Shown here one piece after another: positions 52,382 through 64,000 of a DNA stretch of 64,000 bases. The position numbers and the translations under genes were made by a program. Position 1 is the first letter of the stretch. Each line of letters starts with the position of its first letter. The DNA comes from Boseongicola aestuarii. GTDB taxonomy: Bacteria; Pseudomonadota; Alphaproteobacteria; Rhodobacterales; Rhodobacteraceae. The notes under the pieces were generated by a model, which saw nothing but the letters and a program-made list of their open reading frames with translations, was not told where the DNA came from and made no database searches. The stretch covers positions 372,001 to 436,000 of the forward strand of contig NZ_FXXQ01000002.1 of the NCBI RefSeq assembly GCF_900184815.1, given 5' to 3'.

Positions 52382-53278
52382 TTAAGGTGCAGGTGAGGGC
52401 GTGGGATCCTGAACAACCTGAGTTTCGCGGTACCAGACATAGATCCCCGCGACTGCGATCAGGAGCGCGCCAAGGTAGGTAAATCCGTCCGGATATTCGG
52501 CAAAGATGATCATTCCCCAGAATATCGCGAAAAGCAGCCCCACATAGGAAAACGGTGCAATCGCACTTGCCTCGGCCGCCATATACGCACGGATCAGGCA
52601 AAAATGCCCAAGCGCCCCAACGCCGCCCAGTATCATCATCAGGAATGCCGCGAGCGGGTCTGGCCGCACCCAGAAGAACGGGACGATCAGGCTTAGAATG
52701 ATCGCGCCGAAGGCCGCTGTGTAGAACAGTGAGGTCCATGCATCTTCGTCGCGTCCTACGAAACGGGTCGCAAGCGCATAGCCTGAATAAGCGACCGCCG
52801 CACAGAGAGGCAGGAAGGCCGCCGCTGAAAAGACTTCGGTGCCGGGCCGGATGATGATGAGCGCGCCAATCAAGGCGACCGCAACGCCAAGGGCGCGACG
52901 CGGACCGAAGCGTTCGCCCAAGATAAGCGCGGCTCCGAGTGTGATCAGGACCGGGTTCAACGACATGATCGCGGCGGCATTCGCCAGCCCGATTGTCACA
53001 AAACCGAAGAAGAAACAGGTGGTGGCAATGAGCAAGAGAACAGAGCGCAGAAGTTGCAGTTTTGGATATCCAGTCTTCAGGACCTTTCGAATGCGCGGGG
53101 CAACCAGAAAAGTCACCGCGACGGTCTGTCCGGCATAGCGCGCCCAGATCGCCATAACCGTGTCAGTGCGGTGGGCGACTTCCTTGGCCATGGCGTCAAG
53201 GACGCTGAACAGGAACATCGTCAGAATGATCAGCAAAATGCCCTGCACCGTGCTACTTCGCTTTGACCACGGTATCAT
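52382..53278 (-). CDS. EamA/DMT-family transporter
   Basis: A 298-residue inner-membrane carrier with about ten hydrophobic segments in two EamA repeats. The first begins TVQGILLIILTMFLFSVLDAMAKEV and includes TIGLANAAAIMSLNPVLITLGAALILGE, the usual repeat end; the second begins AAAFLPLCAAVAYSGYALATR and ends AIFWGMIIFAEYPDGFTYLGALLI. It would export or take up a small metabolite of unknown nature. ATG 53278 (MIPWSKRS) is preferred; a GTG at 53347 in the same frame adds a non-helical lead. A 32-residue frame overlaps its start out of phase. Confidence 0.88.
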   Translation of the reverse strand: MIPWSKRSSTVQGILLIILTMFLFSVLDAMAKEVAHRTDTVMAIWARYAGQTVAVTFLVAPRIRKVLKTGYPKLQLLRSVLLLIATTCFFFGFVTIGLANAAAIMSLNPVLITLGAALILGERFGPRRALGVAVALIGALIIIRPGTEVFSAAAFLPLCAAVAYSGYALATRFVGRDEDAWTSLFYTAAFGAIILSLIVPFFWVRPDPLAAFLMMILGGVGALGHFCLIRAYMAAEASAIAPFSYVGLLFAIFWGMIIFAEYPDGFTYLGALLIAVAGIYVWYRETQVVQDPTPSPAP

Positions 53279-53467
53279 ATGAGCGCCCGCGCAGATATCC
53301 TGAAGACCATCCAAAGTACTCCGCGAGTTGGCCGAGATGTGCTTCACTCATGTGCGGGCGGCTGAGAAGATGCAACCCTTGACTTGTAGGTGGGCCTTGG
53401 TCGCTGTTTGATGGAGCCGTGGTTTCTGCGAACCGCTTCCTGGCGTCGTTTGAAGCGCATCAACGAA

Positions 53468-53490
53468 AAAGGGCCCCAACGGGGCCCTTT
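53468..53490 (-). terminator. Intrinsic terminator of the atp operon
   Basis: AAAGGGCCCC (53468-53477), loop AAC, GGGGCCCTTT (53481-53490), a perfect 10-bp stem 25 bases after the atpC stop. On the minus strand it is followed by TTTTTCG once the stem has formed. Confidence 0.88.
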
Positions 53491-53515
53491 GTCATTTCGT
53501 GCAACCTTTGCCGGC

Positions 53516-53908
53516 TTAAAGCGCGTCTTTGAGCGCCAGCAGATCAGCCACGCGCTTGGCCGCGGTATCGACCGCTTCGCCTTCGGCAGCGTCGCGGGCG
53601 GCTTCGGCTTTGGCGACGCGCTCGTCAAGGAACTCGGACGTAACTTCACCCTTGGGCAGAGCTTCTTCGGCCAGAACGCTTGTGCCTTCGGACGAGATTT
53701 GCGCGAACCCGCCGGTGACGACGAATTCCTGGAGTCCGCCGTCCATTTCGACCGAAAGCACACCGGGGCGCAGGGTCGTCACGGTGGCGGCATGGTCGGG
53801 CATTGCCGTCATGTCGCCGTCGGCACCCGGAATTTGCACCGCGGTCGCCTGACCCGAAACCAGACGGCGCTCGGGCGAGACAAGGTCGAATTGCATTGTG
53901 TCAGCCAT
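53516..53908 (-). CDS. atpC: F1Fo ATP synthase, epsilon subunit
   Basis: A 130-residue subunit of the F1 central stalk. [45 protein letters not shown] is the N-terminal beta-sandwich, with VTGGFAQIS near 78. The C-terminal helices end [12 protein letters not shown]; they are short, as is usual in alphaproteobacteria. Last gene of atpHAGDC; 13 bases after atpD. Confidence 0.95.
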   Translation of the reverse strand: MADTMQFDLVSPERRLVSGQATAVQIPGADGDMTAMPDHAATVTTLRPGVLSVEMDGGLQEFVVTGGFAQISSEGTSVLAEEALPKGEVTSEFLDERVAKAEAARDAAEGEAVDTAAKRVADLLALKDAL

Positions 53909-53921
53909 TGGCTTTCACTCC

Positions 53922-55367
<1,446 letters not shown>

Positions 55368-56243
55368 TTAGAGCGCTTCCGCGCCCGAAATAATTTCAAT
55401 CAACTCGTTCGTGATCACAGCCTGACGCGAACGGTTGTACTGGATGGTCAGGCGGTCGATCATATCGCCCGCGTTGCGTGTTGCGTTGTCCATGGCGCTC
55501 ATCCGGGCACCCTGTTCAGACGCTGCGTTTTCCAAGAGGGCCGTGAAGATCTGCGTTGCGATCCCGCGGGGCAGAAGATCCGCGAGGATTTCCGTCTCGT
55601 CAGGTTCGTAGTCGTAGATCGTCGCCTCGCCGGCGTCCTCGGTTTCTTCGAAGGTCGCGGGAATGATCTGCTTTTCAGTCGGGATCTGGCTAATGACGGT
55701 CTCGAACTCGGAATAGAAGATCGAGGCAACGTCAAATTCGCCAGCGTCAAAGCGGGTCAGAACATTTTCCGCCACGCCCTGCGCATCGGAGTAACCGAGG
55801 CGTTTGACGTCGCTGAGGTCAACATGTCCGACCAGATGGTCGCTGAAGTCGCGGCGCAACTGCTCGCGACCCTTCTTGCCGACAGTCAGGATTTTCACCG
55901 TCTTGCCTTCGCTGACCAGCTTGGTGGCGGCCGCTTTCGCGATCTTGACGATCGACGAGTTGAAACCACCACAGAGGCCGCGTTCCGCGGTCATGACGAC
56001 CAGCAGATGCGTTTTGTCCGAGCCCGTGCCGCTGAGCAGCTTGGGCGCGCTGTCGCTGTCGCCAACGGACGAGGCAAGCTCGGCCATGACGGCGTTGAAC
56101 CGCTCGGCGTAGGGCCGGGCCGCGGCGGCAGCTTCTTCGGCGCGGCGCAATTTCGCTGCGGCGACCATCTGCATGGCCTGCGTGATCTTCCGGGTCGATT
56201 TGACCGAGTTGATCCGGTTTTTCAGGTCCTTGAGGTTGGGCAT
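55368..56243 (-). CDS. atpG: F1Fo ATP synthase, gamma subunit
   Basis: A 291-residue rotor subunit. The conserved N-terminal helix [35 protein letters not shown] spans residues 2-36 and the C-terminal helix [23 protein letters not shown] then [23 protein letters not shown] completes the coiled coil; [13 protein letters not shown] is near 89. Between atpA (29 bases) and atpD (21 bases), same operon. Confidence 0.95.
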   Translation of the reverse strand: MPNLKDLKNRINSVKSTRKITQAMQMVAAAKLRRAEEAAAAARPYAERFNAVMAELASSVGDSDSAPKLLSGTGSDKTHLLVVMTAERGLCGGFNSSIVKIAKAAATKLVSEGKTVKILTVGKKGREQLRRDFSDHLVGHVDLSDVKRLGYSDAQGVAENVLTRFDAGEFDVASIFYSEFETVISQIPTEKQIIPATFEETEDAGEATIYDYEPDETEILADLLPRGIATQIFTALLENAASEQGARMSAMDNATRNAGDMIDRLTIQYNRSRQAVITNELIEIISGAEAL

Positions 56244-56271
56244 CTATCCCTGTCCTTCCGGGCGTTCAGTC

Positions 56272-57810
56272 TTAGGCGAAATCGTTGGCGAAGTCTTCGA
56301 TCGCGGCTTTGAGGCGGTCCGCCGCATCGCCTTTGATCTTTGGATCGTCGTTGGTGATCCAGTCCATGACATCGCTGTGTTTCGCATGCATATGCGTCAG
56401 AAGACCTTTTTCAAACCGGCTGACGTCGCTCAGTGCGAGCTTGTCGAGGAAACCGTTCGTGCCGGCGAAGATCGCGACAACGATCTCGGCGTTGGTCAGT
56501 GGCGAATACTGCGGCTGCTTCATCAGTTCGGTCAGACGCGCACCACGGTTCAGCAGGCGCTGGGTCGAGGCGTCGAGGTCGGAACCGAACTGCGCGAACG
56601 CTGCCATCTCGCGGTACTGAGCGAGCGACAGTTTCACCGGACCAGCAACCGACGACATGGCGGAAGTCTGAGCGCTTGAGCCCACGCGAGACACCGACAG
56701 ACCGGTGTTCACGGCAGGGCGGATACCCTGGAAGAACAGTTCTGTTTCGAGGAAGATCTGACCATCTGTGATCGAGATCACGTTGGTCGGAATAAATGCC
56801 GAAACGTCACCGCCCTGGGTTTCGATGATCGGCAGAGCCGTCAGCGAGCCGGAGCCATTGTCTTCGTTCAGCTTGGCCGAACGTTCCAGAAGACGGGAGT
56901 GAAGGTAGAAAACGTCGCCCGGATAGGCTTCACGTCCTGGTGGACGGCGCAGAAGCAGCGACATCTGACGATATGACACGGCCTGCTTGGACAGGTCATC
57001 GTAGATGATCAGAGCGTGACGGCCATTGTCACGGAAGTGCTCGGCCATCGCGGTTGCGGCGTAGGGTGCAAGGAACTGCATCGGCGCCGGGTCGGAAGCG
57101 GTTGCGGCAACGACGATTGAGTACTCGATCGCGCCGCTTTCTTCGAGGCGCTTCACAAGCTGTGCAACAGTCGAACGCTTCTGGCCGATTGCGACGTAGA
57201 TGCAGTAGAGCTTCTTGCTCTCGTCGTCGCCAGCGGCTTCGTTGTAGGATTTCTGGTTCAGGATGGCGTCGAGCGCGACGGCTGTCTTACCGGTCTGGCG
57301 GTCGCCAATGATCAATTCCCGCTGGCCACGACCGATCGGGATCATCGCGTCAACGGCTTTGAGGCCAGTCGCCATCGGTTCGTGAACCGATTTACGTGGG
57401 ATAATGCCGGGGGCCTTCACGTCTGCAACGCGGCGCTCGGTGGTTTCGATCGGACCTTTGCCGTCAAGTGGGTTGCCAAGGCCATCAACAACGCGACCAA
57501 GAAGCGCGTCGCCCGATGGAACGTCCACGATCGAGTTCGTGCGCTTGACGGTGTCGCCTTCCTTGATGTCCCGGTCGGAACCGAAGATCACGATACCGAC
57601 GTTGTCGCTTTCCAGGTTCAGCGCCATGCCCATGATGCCGCCGGGGAATTCGACCATTTCACCGGCCTGAACGTTGTCGAGGCCATAGACGCGGGCGATA
57701 CCGTCGCCGACACTGAGCACGCGGCCAACTTCGGCCACTTCTGCTTCTTGACCAAAGTTCTTGATCTGGTCCTTCAGGATCGCAGAAATCTCTGCTGCTT
57801 GGATCGCCAT
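56272..57810 (-). CDS. atpA: F1Fo ATP synthase, alpha subunit
   Basis: A 512-residue nucleotide-binding subunit. The P-loop [15 protein letters not shown] is near 169-183, [44 protein letters not shown] near 265-308, and [17 protein letters not shown] near 363. ATG 57810 follows the atpH stop (TAA) without any gap. Confidence 0.96.
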   Translation of the reverse strand: MAIQAAEISAILKDQIKNFGQEAEVAEVGRVLSVGDGIARVYGLDNVQAGEMVEFPGGIMGMALNLESDNVGIVIFGSDRDIKEGDTVKRTNSIVDVPSGDALLGRVVDGLGNPLDGKGPIETTERRVADVKAPGIIPRKSVHEPMATGLKAVDAMIPIGRGQRELIIGDRQTGKTAVALDAILNQKSYNEAAGDDESKKLYCIYVAIGQKRSTVAQLVKRLEESGAIEYSIVVAATASDPAPMQFLAPYAATAMAEHFRDNGRHALIIYDDLSKQAVSYRQMSLLLRRPPGREAYPGDVFYLHSRLLERSAKLNEDNGSGSLTALPIIETQGGDVSAFIPTNVISITDGQIFLETELFFQGIRPAVNTGLSVSRVGSSAQTSAMSSVAGPVKLSLAQYREMAAFAQFGSDLDASTQRLLNRGARLTELMKQPQYSPLTNAEIVVAIFAGTNGFLDKLALSDVSRFEKGLLTHMHAKHSDVMDWITNDDPKIKGDAADRLKAAIEDFANDFA

Positions 57811-58371
57811 TTATCCGACCTCTTTCATGGTGTTCTGGAGTGCTGCGAGCTTGGAAGCGACCGACGTGTCGATCATTTTCGAGCCCACTCTGACAATAAG
57901 ACCGCCGATGAGGCTTTCATCGACGGTTACATTCATCTTCACATCTTTGCCGACAGACGCTTTCAGCGTTTCGGCAAGTTTGGTTGTTTGTGCTTCGCTG
58001 AGCGCGCGGGCAGTTTTCACATCGGCTGTGACTTCGCCCTTTTCGTCCGAGATCAGGTCGCGCAGGACGGCCATGAGGTTCGGCAACACAAAGAGGCGGC
58101 GCTTGGACGACATCAGCTTGAGGGTGTTGGCGACGGTGTCGCTGAGGCCCATTTTGGCGGCGAGGGCGGCGATGGCCCGGCCCTGTTCTTCCCGGCTGTA
58201 GATCGGCGAGTGGATCAATGCACGGAAGTCGTCGCTGTTCTTCAGCGCCCCTTCCAGCGTCTCGATATCGCGCTCAAGCGCGTCCAGCGCGCCGCCGTCC
58301 TTGGCCAGCGCAAACACGGCTGACGCATAACGGGCTGCAATACCGGTCGAGATTGACGATGATTCTGACAC
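57811..58371 (-). CDS. atpH: F1Fo ATP synthase, delta subunit
   Basis: A 186-residue peripheral-stalk subunit (OSCP homologue). [19 protein letters not shown] at 7-25 opens the helical N-terminal domain; [13 protein letters not shown] near 60 and the C-terminal signature [29 protein letters not shown] near 150-178 are diagnostic. GTG 58371 with AAGGGG about five bases upstream; a longer frame to 58527 crosses the promoter region and is not supported. First gene of the operon; Fo genes are not nearby, the usual split in alphaproteobacteria. Confidence 0.93.
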   Translation of the reverse strand: MSESSSISTGIAARYASAVFALAKDGGALDALERDIETLEGALKNSDDFRALIHSPIYSREEQGRAIAALAAKMGLSDTVANTLKLMSSKRRLFVLPNLMAVLRDLISDEKGEVTADVKTARALSEAQTTKLAETLKASVGKDVKMNVTVDESLIGGLIVRVGSKMIDTSVASKLAALQNTMKEVG

Positions 58372-58451
58372 GAGACCCCTTCCGCGTAGTTCTTTAATTT
58401 CTTTGCGACACAGGGCCAAAACAGATTTGGCCGAGCCGCGCATCCCAAGCC

Positions 58452-58465
58452 TGGTCGCGCGACCA
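58452..58465. promoter_or_regulatory. 14-bp palindrome upstream of the atp operon
   Basis: TGGTCGCGCGACCA is a perfect palindrome 81-94 bases upstream of the atpH start, in the 295-base gap that must contain the atp promoter. No known regulator is implied. Confidence 0.35.
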
Positions 58466-58666
58466 AGCCTCAAAATCAGCGGTGATGTAGCAGAGCCCGT
58501 TTGACCGGGCAACCGGGTAGTCAACATTGCCCGAAAGGCTCGGATTGAGCAAAATCAGACACTTAGCCAAAGGTGCGACGGTTTGCGCAATTCTAAGTCA
58601 CTGAAAAGTCCCAACGAACGCATTTTTATCGCGCGAGTCAGGGGGGTATCAGGCCCGATTACGGCG

Positions 58667-59413
58667 TCAAACCGGCTTTGGCCCTGGTTGTTTCAGGCCG
58701 TCGAGTACACGAAGGGGGCGTCGCATCGCTTCGCTCAGGCCCGCGCGCGGGGGTGCGGGCACCTGTTTTCTGACCTCGACCATCAAGACGCCCCCCGCAA
58801 AGCGGTTCGACACGCGGCGACCGAGTTTTTCCCACATATGGCCGGTCTTCCGCCAGAAAGGTGTAGCGCGCGGCGGCTGGTAGAGGGCTGCGACGTGGCG
58901 CGATGGCGGCAGGCCGATGGCTTTCAGTTGGCCTTCGAGCTGGCCAAGGCTGTAGGGGCGACCAAACCCGAAGGGCGTTCCGTCTCGGCGCGCCCAGAGA
59001 CCGGCGCGGTTGGGCACGATGAAAAGCGCGCGGCCCTCGGGCGCAAGCGCTCGGTAGCATTCGTCCAGCAGGGCAATCGGATGTTCGCTTGTCTCAAGCC
59101 CATGCATCACGACCAGTTTGTCGAGGCTGTCAGTCTCGACGGGCCACTGCGTTTCTTCGCAGAGCACCGACACGTTGTCCTTGTCCGCAGGCCAGGGCAT
59201 GACGCCCTGCGGACCGGGCATCAGGGCCGTCACGCGGCGGGCGTCGGCCAGATAAGGGCGCAGCAGCGGCACAGCAAAGCCGAAGCCCGCGACGGTTTGA
59301 CCCTTGGCAGATGGCCACAGGGCCGTGACCTGTTGTCGTATGGCTTCCTGCGCACCGCGCCCTAGTTGGGTTCGGTAGTAAAAAGTTCTAAGATCGAGCA
59401 CATCGAGGTGCAT
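58667..59413 (-). CDS. Class I SAM-dependent methyltransferase
   Basis: A 248-residue methyltransferase-fold protein. The SAM motif region reads [26 protein letters not shown] near 43-68, where the usual G-x-G-x-G is A-G-F-G-F; the acidic motif-II region is [25 protein letters not shown] and [21 protein letters not shown] near 130-150 is the post-motif strand. Family members beside gloB in Rhodobacterales are annotated only as methyltransferases, with unknown substrate. ATG 59413 opens the domain ([13 protein letters not shown]). Divergent from the gloB-like gene. Confidence 0.85.
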   Translation of the reverse strand: MHLDVLDLRTFYYRTQLGRGAQEAIRQQVTALWPSAKGQTVAGFGFAVPLLRPYLADARRVTALMPGPQGVMPWPADKDNVSVLCEETQWPVETDSLDKLVVMHGLETSEHPIALLDECYRALAPEGRALFIVPNRAGLWARRDGTPFGFGRPYSLGQLEGQLKAIGLPPSRHVAALYQPPRATPFWRKTGHMWEKLGRRVSNRFAGGVLMVEVRKQVPAPPRAGLSEAMRRPLRVLDGLKQPGPKPV

Positions 59414-59476
59414 TACGCTGTGCCTTCTTCTGGCTGAAACATTCTGGAAACCATAAAGGGTTAAACGGGCATTGCC

Positions 59477-60241
59477 ATGACATTTGAACTTGTCACGATC
59501 GCGACCGAAGCAGACAACTACAATTATCTGCTGCACACCGAAGACAAGACCGTTCTAGTGGATGCCCCTCCGGGCGTCGATCCAATCATGGAGGCGCTGG
59601 TCCAGCGCGGCTGGGGGCTGGATGAGATCTGGATAACGCACCACGATTGGGATCATATCGACGGTGTCGACATCATGCGCGAGCGTTTCGGCGCGCGCGT
59701 TCGCGGGTTTCGCGGCGATGCGCACCGGTTGCCCGAACTGGACGTCGCCCATGACGATGGCGACAGCTTCGATTTCGCGGGTTTTGCCGTCACGGTCATG
59801 CATGTACCCGGCCATACCGAGGGCCACGTCGCCTACTACGTGCCGCAGGCGAATGTCGTTTTCACGGCTGATACGCTTATGGCGCTTGGCTGTGGCAAGA
59901 CCCCGGAAAGCGGCCTGCACCAGATGTATCACAGCGTGACCCGTCTGGGTGCCCTGCCCCCGGAGACGGTGATCTGTTCAGGACATGAATACACCCTTGC
60001 GAACGGCAAGTTCGCCCTGACGATCGAACCAGACAACCCGGATCTGATCGAACGCATCGCAGGGGCCAAACAGACACGCGCCACAGGCAAGCCGACGGTT
60101 CCCACGACGCTTGACCTTGAACTCAGGACCAATCCTTACCTTCGCGTGGGATTGCAGAGCGTAAAAGATGCCCTAAATATGTCAGACGCTTCAGACGAAG
60201 CGGTCTTCGTAGAAGTGCGGCGCAGAAAAAATTCTTTCTAA
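59477..60241 (+). CDS. gloB: Metallo-beta-lactamase-fold hydrolase, GloB-like (hydroxyacylglutathione hydrolase)
   Basis: A 254-residue binuclear-metal hydrolase that would split S-lactoylglutathione to lactate. Ligands in order: [11 protein letters not shown] (about 53-63), [13 protein letters not shown] (about 109-121), [12 protein letters not shown] (about 130-141) and [15 protein letters not shown] (about 168-182), then a C-terminal TNPYLRV segment with the R/K residues of the glutathione site. In classical GloB the first motif is T-H-x-H-x-D-H; here it is T-H-H-D-W-D-H, so the second His is Asp. This altered site may still bind metal but makes the call less certain. Divergent from the methyltransferase gene, 175 bases before clpA. 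Confidence 0.83.
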   Translation: MTFELVTIATEADNYNYLLHTEDKTVLVDAPPGVDPIMEALVQRGWGLDEIWITHHDWDHIDGVDIMRERFGARVRGFRGDAHRLPELDVAHDDGDSFDFAGFAVTVMHVPGHTEGHVAYYVPQANVVFTADTLMALGCGKTPESGLHQMYHSVTRLGALPPETVICSGHEYTLANGKFALTIEPDNPDLIERIAGAKQTRATGKPTVPTTLDLELRTNPYLRVGLQSVKDALNMSDASDEAVFVEVRRRKNSF

Positions 60242-60416
60242 AATGCCCGATTTACCCGCGATTTAAGGTAGAAAATACGTCACTCAGCGAAAATGTGATG
60301 TATCTCAAAGAAAAAAGCCTTGAAGCTCGGCGAAACTAACCGAAGTCTAATACTATGAGGCCAGGGTACGGTGGGGCCTTTCCCTGCCTGACCTCCAATG
60401 TAAAGGAGCACAGAGC

Positions 60417-62747
60417 GTGCCATCTTTTTCCAAGACGCTCGAAGATGCGATCCACGCAGCGCTGGCGATTGCCAATTCGCGCCGCCACGAACTTGCAACG
60501 CTGGAGCATCTGCTTCTGGCACTGATCGATGAACCTGACGCCGCAAAAGTGATGCAGGCCTGTTCCGTCGATCTTGAAGACCTGCGCAAGACGCTGAACG
60601 ATTTCATCGATGAAGATTTGTCCACCCTGGTGACCGAAGTCGAAGGGTCGGAAGCCGTTCCGACCGCGGCGTTCCAGCGGGTCATCCAGCGGGCGGCGAT
60701 CCATGTGCAGTCCTCGGGGCGCACTGAAGTGACAGGCGCGAACGTGCTGGTCGCGATTTTTGCCGAGCGCGAATCGAACGCGGCCTATTTTCTGCAGGCG
60801 CAGGATATGACGCGGTATGATGCCGTGAATTTCATTGCGCACGGTGTCGCAAAAGACCCGTCCTTTGGTGAAAGTCGGTCAGTCTCCGGTGCGCCGGACT
60901 TTGACGAGGAAGCACAGGCTACCAACGGCGCGCCCGAAGAGGACGCCAAGGAAAGCGCGCTTGCCAAGTATTGCGTCGATCTGAACGTGAAGGCCGAAAA
61001 GGGCGACGTCGATCCCCTGATCGGACGTCAGGACGAAGTCGAACGTTGCATTCAGGTTCTGTGTCGCCGCCGCAAGAACAACCCGCTTCTGGTGGGCGAT
61101 CCCGGCGTGGGTAAAACTGCGATTGCAGAAGGTCTTGCGCGCAAGATCATCGCGGGGGAAACCCCCGAGGTCTTGCAGGGCTCGACCATTTTCTCGCTCG
61201 ATATGGGCGCGCTTCTGGCCGGCACGCGGTACCGGGGCGATTTCGAAGAGCGTCTGAAGGCGGTCGTCAACGAACTGGAAGAGCATCCTGATGCAATCCT
61301 GTTCATCGACGAAATCCACACGGTCATTGGCGCTGGTGCCACCTCTGGTGGCGCGATGGATGCGTCGAACCTTCTGAAGCCTGCGCTTCAGGGCGGAAAA
61401 CTGCGCTGCATGGGTTCGACAACCTACAAAGAATACCGTCAGCATTTCGAAAAGGACCGCGCCTTGTCGCGCCGGTTCCAGAAAATCGACGTGAATGAGC
61501 CGACTGTCGATGACAGCGTGAAAATCCTTTTGGGTCTGAAGCCCTACTTCGAAAAGCATCACTCGGTAAGCTATACGGATGACGCGGTGCGCACGGCTGT
61601 GGAGCTGTCTGCGCGTTACATCAACGACCGCAAACTGCCGGACAAGGCGATCGACGTGATCGACGAAGCCGGTGCGGCGCAGCATCTTGTGCCGGCCGAC
61701 AAGCGCGTCAAGACGATCGACGTCACACAGATCGAGAACGTCGTGGCCAAGATTGCGCGCATTCCGCCCAAGAACGTCTCGAAGGATGATGCGGCAGTCC
61801 TCAAAGATCTGGACGCGGCACTGAAGCGCGTTGTGTTCGGTCAGGACAAGGCGATCGAGGCTTTGGCGTCCGCCATCAAACTTAGCCGTGCAGGTCTGCG
61901 CGAGCCTGAAAAGCCGATTGGGAACTACCTGTTCGCTGGGCCGACCGGTGTCGGTAAAACCGAGGTCGCCAAGCAATTGGCGGATATCCTCGGGGTCGAA
62001 CTGATGCGCTTTGACATGTCGGAGTACATGGAAAAGCACGCGGTCTCGCGGCTAATTGGTGCGCCTCCGGGCTATGTCGGCTTTGATCAGGGCGGGCTAT
62101 TGACGGACGGTGTGGATCAGCATCCGCATTGTGTGTTGCTCCTTGACGAGATCGAAAAGGCGCATCCCGATGTGTTCAATATTCTGCTGCAGGTCATGGA
62201 CCACGGCAGTCTGACGGATCACAACGGGCGCAAGGTCGACTTCCGCAACGTTGTGTTGATCATGACGTCGAACGCCGGTGCGGCGGACATGGCGAAGGCC
62301 GCGATCGGCTTTGGTCGCGACAGGCGCGAGGGCGAGGACACGGCCGCGATCGAACGCACCTTCACGCCGGAATTCCGCAACCGTCTGGACGCGGTGATCA
62401 GCTTTGGTGCGCTGCCGAAAGAAGTCATCCTCCAGGTCGTCGAAAAGTTTGTGCTGCAACTCGAAGCGCAACTGATGGACCGCAACGTTCACATCGAACT
62501 GACGCGGCCTGCGGCGGAATGGCTGGCGAACAAAGGCTACGACGACAAGATGGGCGCGCGTCCTCTGGGGCGGGTCATCCAGGAAGAAATCAAGAAGCCT
62601 CTGGCCGAGGAATTGCTGTTCGGCAAACTCGCCAAAGGTGGCATTGTCAAAGTGGGCGTGAAGGAGGGCAAGCTCGACCTTCGGATCGAACACAAGACAA
62701 AGCGGATTTCTCCGAAGAAAAAGCCTCCGCTTCTGACGGCTGACTGA
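60417..62747 (+). CDS. clpA: ATP-dependent Clp protease ATP-binding subunit ClpA
   Basis: A 776-residue AAA+ unfoldase that feeds ClpP. Residues 1-145 form the N-domain ([18 protein letters not shown], binding ClpS). The first AAA module has Walker [16 protein letters not shown] near 223 and the second [15 protein letters not shown] near 510; Walker B is [12 protein letters not shown] and [12 protein letters not shown]; a ClpP-binding I-G-F loop appears as AAIGFGRD near 625. GTG start with AAGGAG eight bases upstream. No clpS gene, often adjacent to clpA, lies in the 175 bases before it. Terminator follows. Confidence 0.95.
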   Translation: MPSFSKTLEDAIHAALAIANSRRHELATLEHLLLALIDEPDAAKVMQACSVDLEDLRKTLNDFIDEDLSTLVTEVEGSEAVPTAAFQRVIQRAAIHVQSSGRTEVTGANVLVAIFAERESNAAYFLQAQDMTRYDAVNFIAHGVAKDPSFGESRSVSGAPDFDEEAQATNGAPEEDAKESALAKYCVDLNVKAEKGDVDPLIGRQDEVERCIQVLCRRRKNNPLLVGDPGVGKTAIAEGLARKIIAGETPEVLQGSTIFSLDMGALLAGTRYRGDFEERLKAVVNELEEHPDAILFIDEIHTVIGAGATSGGAMDASNLLKPALQGGKLRCMGSTTYKEYRQHFEKDRALSRRFQKIDVNEPTVDDSVKILLGLKPYFEKHHSVSYTDDAVRTAVELSARYINDRKLPDKAIDVIDEAGAAQHLVPADKRVKTIDVTQIENVVAKIARIPPKNVSKDDAAVLKDLDAALKRVVFGQDKAIEALASAIKLSRAGLREPEKPIGNYLFAGPTGVGKTEVAKQLADILGVELMRFDMSEYMEKHAVSRLIGAPPGYVGFDQGGLLTDGVDQHPHCVLLLDEIEKAHPDVFNILLQVMDHGSLTDHNGRKVDFRNVVLIMTSNAGAADMAKAAIGFGRDRREGEDTAAIERTFTPEFRNRLDAVISFGALPKEVILQVVEKFVLQLEAQLMDRNVHIELTRPAAEWLANKGYDDKMGARPLGRVIQEEIKKPLAEELLFGKLAKGGIVKVGVKEGKLDLRIEHKTKRISPKKKPPLLTAD

Positions 62748-62767
62748 CCCGCGCGAACCGCTTGAAG

Positions 62768-62801
62768 AAAAAACGCCCCGCCGAAACGCGGGGCGTTTTT
62801 T
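62768..62801 (+). terminator. Intrinsic terminator of clpA
   Basis: AAAAAACGCCCCGC (62768-62781), loop CGAAAC, GCGGGGCGTTTTTT (62788-62801) with a further T and C: a textbook stem-loop with T-run, 20 bases after the clpA stop. The symmetrical A-run may also serve the opposite strand. Confidence 0.93.
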
Positions 62802-62980
62802 TCTTGCCCCCACAAAGGGGCGCTGCGCCTCGGCCTGAAAAGCCTCACACCGGGACTTCCTGACTCAAAGAAACACTCGCCCGTGCTCTTTCGGTCCGAA
62901 CATCCGCGCCGGAGGCACCGCGACGTGCGGATGCACGGCGCAATAAATCGCGTGCGGAGGCGAATCCCTTCGCTCCGCTC

Positions 62981-64000
62981 TTAGCGCTCGGTCAGTTTGA
63001 GTTCTATCCGACGGTTCTGCGCGCGGGCTTCGGGCGTGTCGTCAGCATTGACAGGGCGGTATTCGCCGAAACCCGTGGCGGCCAGTCTGTCCGGAGGGAA
63101 ACCGAGCTCTTCGGTCATGAACTTCACCACCGACAAAGCGCGGCCCTGACTGAGTTCCCAGTTGTCGGCAAACTCGCCTGACCCTCCCAGCGGGATGTTA
63201 TCGGTGTGACCATCCACACGGATGATCCAGTCGATACTACTCGGGATCAGAGTGGCAACTTCGGCCAGGACATTTGCGACTCGCGCGATTTGCACCTGAC
63301 CTTCCTCAGACAGGGTGGCGGACGCGCTTTCGAATAAGACCTCGGACGAAAACACGAAGCGATCTCCGACGATCTGGACTTCTTCGCGGTCCCCGAGGAC
63401 CTGACGCATCGTTCCGAAGAACTCCGATCGGAAATCTTCAAGATCGGCGACCTGATTCTGCAGGCGTTCGGCCTCGATCCGCAGACGTTCGGCCTCGGCG
63501 GCCTCCAGTTCTGCGGCACGTTTGGCTTCCTGTGCCGCACGGGCAAGCGCGGTGTTCAGTTGCGAACCAAGTGCTTCGATGCGCACCTGCGCTTCGCTGT
63601 CGGCGTCTGCTGCCGCATCGAGAAGCGCCTGAAGCGACCCAAGCTCCGACCGCAGCGCTGCGACCTGCTGATTGAGCGCTTCGACTTCGCGCTGGCTTTG
63701 AGCGGACAGGGCTTCCTCTTCGGCCAATTGCTGGCGGGCCGTCGACAAAAGTGCTGCTTGGCGTTCCTGTTCGGTCAGAATTTCGGTCGCTGCGTTTTCC
63801 GCCGCAAGCCGGGCTGCCAGAGCCGCTGCAAGCTGGTCGCGGATCGCGGCAGTGTCTGCACTCGCCGCGCGCAGGTTGGCAACCTCGGCGGCCAGCGCCT
63901 CACGGTCAGCGAGTTCGGCCTCGCGGTTTTCGAGTTCCAGAAGAGCCGCTGCCAGACGGTCATTCAGTTCCGCCTCGACGGCATTCGCACCCGCCAAAAG
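62981..64000 (-). CDS. OmpA-family peptidoglycan-associated protein with coiled coil, 5' end outside window
   Basis: An open frame of at least 339 codons, running off the window. Residues 1-190 (as seen) are Ala/Glu/Arg/Leu-rich heptads (LENREAELADREALAAEVAN, RQQLAEEEALSAQSQREVEA), a long coiled coil. The last 120 residues are an OmpA-like domain: VFSSEVLFESASATLSEEGQ, WIIRVDGHTDNIPLG, NWELSQGRALSVVKFM, TGFGEYRPVNADDTPEARA and QNRRIELKL, the peptidoglycan-binding signature. Similar Rhodobacterales proteins, called 'peptidoglycan-binding protein', carry an N-terminal membrane helix and lie next to a MotA/TolQ-like gene; both would be upstream, outside the window. Confidence 0.87.
   Translation of the reverse strand, partial: LLAGANAVEAELNDRLAAALLELENREAELADREALAAEVANLRAASADTAAIRDQLAAALAARLAAENAATEILTEQERQAALLSTARQQLAEEEALSAQSQREVEALNQQVAALRSELGSLQALLDAAADADSEAQVRIEALGSQLNTALARAAQEAKRAAELEAAEAERLRIEAERLQNQVADLEDFRSEFFGTMRQVLGDREEVQIVGDRFVFSSEVLFESASATLSEEGQVQIARVANVLAEVATLIPSSIDWIIRVDGHTDNIPLGGSGEFADNWELSQGRALSVVKFMTEELGFPPDRLAATGFGEYRPVNADDTPEARAQNRRIELKLTER

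Noticed and set aside
53253-53351. 32-codon minus frame (MSEAHLGQLAEYFGWSS...) overlapping the EamA start, preceded by another 38-codon frame ending at 53344
   Set aside because: Both look peptide-like and overlap as ATGAGTGA, but they lack ribosome-binding sites and recognisable similarity; chance frames cannot be excluded.
58570-58590. AGGTGCGACGGTTTGCGC resembling the tail of the 73-bp element
   Set aside because: No 11-bp units precede it and the terminal GCGTTAA is missing at the right distance.
60319-60356. CTTGAA and TAATAC upstream of clpA as a possible heat-shock promoter
   Set aside because: The spacer (22 or more bases) is too long and there is no CCCCAT-like -10.

Overview
The window is a chromosomal segment of a marine-type alphaproteobacterium of the order Rhodobacterales (Roseobacter group). 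I infer this from gene content and order: hemE/hemC divergent pair, pdxJ-acpS-lepB-rnc cluster, DUF1150 beside a small heat-shock protein, purE-purK, atpHAGDC without the Fo genes, a C-minus type L36, and ubiH / Trm112 / LON-domain / thioredoxin-TPR / exonuclease III neighbours. Most of it is core genome; no insertion sequence, prophage, CRISPR array or rRNA operon was seen. One tRNA gene (Val-GAC) is present.

Layout. 1-8.3 kb: a partial retropepsin-like zinc protease, malonyl-CoA synthetase, a large Orn/Lys/Arg decarboxylase, a small degenerate AstE/AspA-like protein, a DUF481 outer-membrane protein, a LysR regulator with a palindrome in front of it, and a small lipoprotein. 8.4-10.7 kb: a surface autotransporter-like gene split by a one-base frameshift in a G7 tract. 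11-16.6 kb: rnc, lepB, acpS, a BamE-like lipoprotein gene broken by an in-frame stop, a DUF4386 membrane protein, a LysE exporter, pdxJ, DUF1150 and hsp20; the hsp20 promoter looks like an RpoH (sigma-32) promoter. 16.7-26.9 kb: YdcH-like protein, purE, purK, NUDIX hydrolase, an EamA transporter with a 3-hydroxyisobutyrate-dehydrogenase-like enzyme, hemE, hemC, glutathionyl-hydroquinone reductase, a degenerate stand-alone receiver, a lytic transglycosylase.

26.9-39.5 kb: N-formylglutamate amidohydrolase, tRNA-Val, rpmJ, an aldehyde dehydrogenase, a Cys-cluster protein, a ring-cleaving dioxygenase plus esterase pair resembling MhqO/MhqD, an operon of free-methionine-sulfoxide reductase, LysE exporter and RluA-type pseudouridine synthase, a STAS / anti-sigma kinase pair, gamma-glutamyltransferase, hspQ, an AEC carrier, a small SLT lipoprotein and lolA. 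39.5-53.3 kb: ftsK, aminotransferase, amidase, ubiH-like hydroxylase, Trm112, LON-domain and CnoX-like genes; then a tightly overlapping four-gene unit around a flavin oxidase of unknown role; then xth and another EamA carrier. 53.5-64 kb: the F1 ATP synthase operon, a methyltransferase, gloB-like hydrolase, clpA, and a partial OmpA-domain coiled-coil protein.

The strongest unexplained signal is a 73-bp element found twice (20775-20847 on minus and 52267-52339 on plus): four tandem 11-bp units built on ACGTCGGTAT, a fixed tail GTGCGACCGTTC, exactly 14 unconserved bases, then GCGTTAA. The identical architecture in two unrelated intergenic spaces suggests a dispersed, functional element. Next in interest are the poly-G frameshifted surface protein and the flavin-oxidase operon. 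I could not run any search, so family calls rest on motifs I can read.
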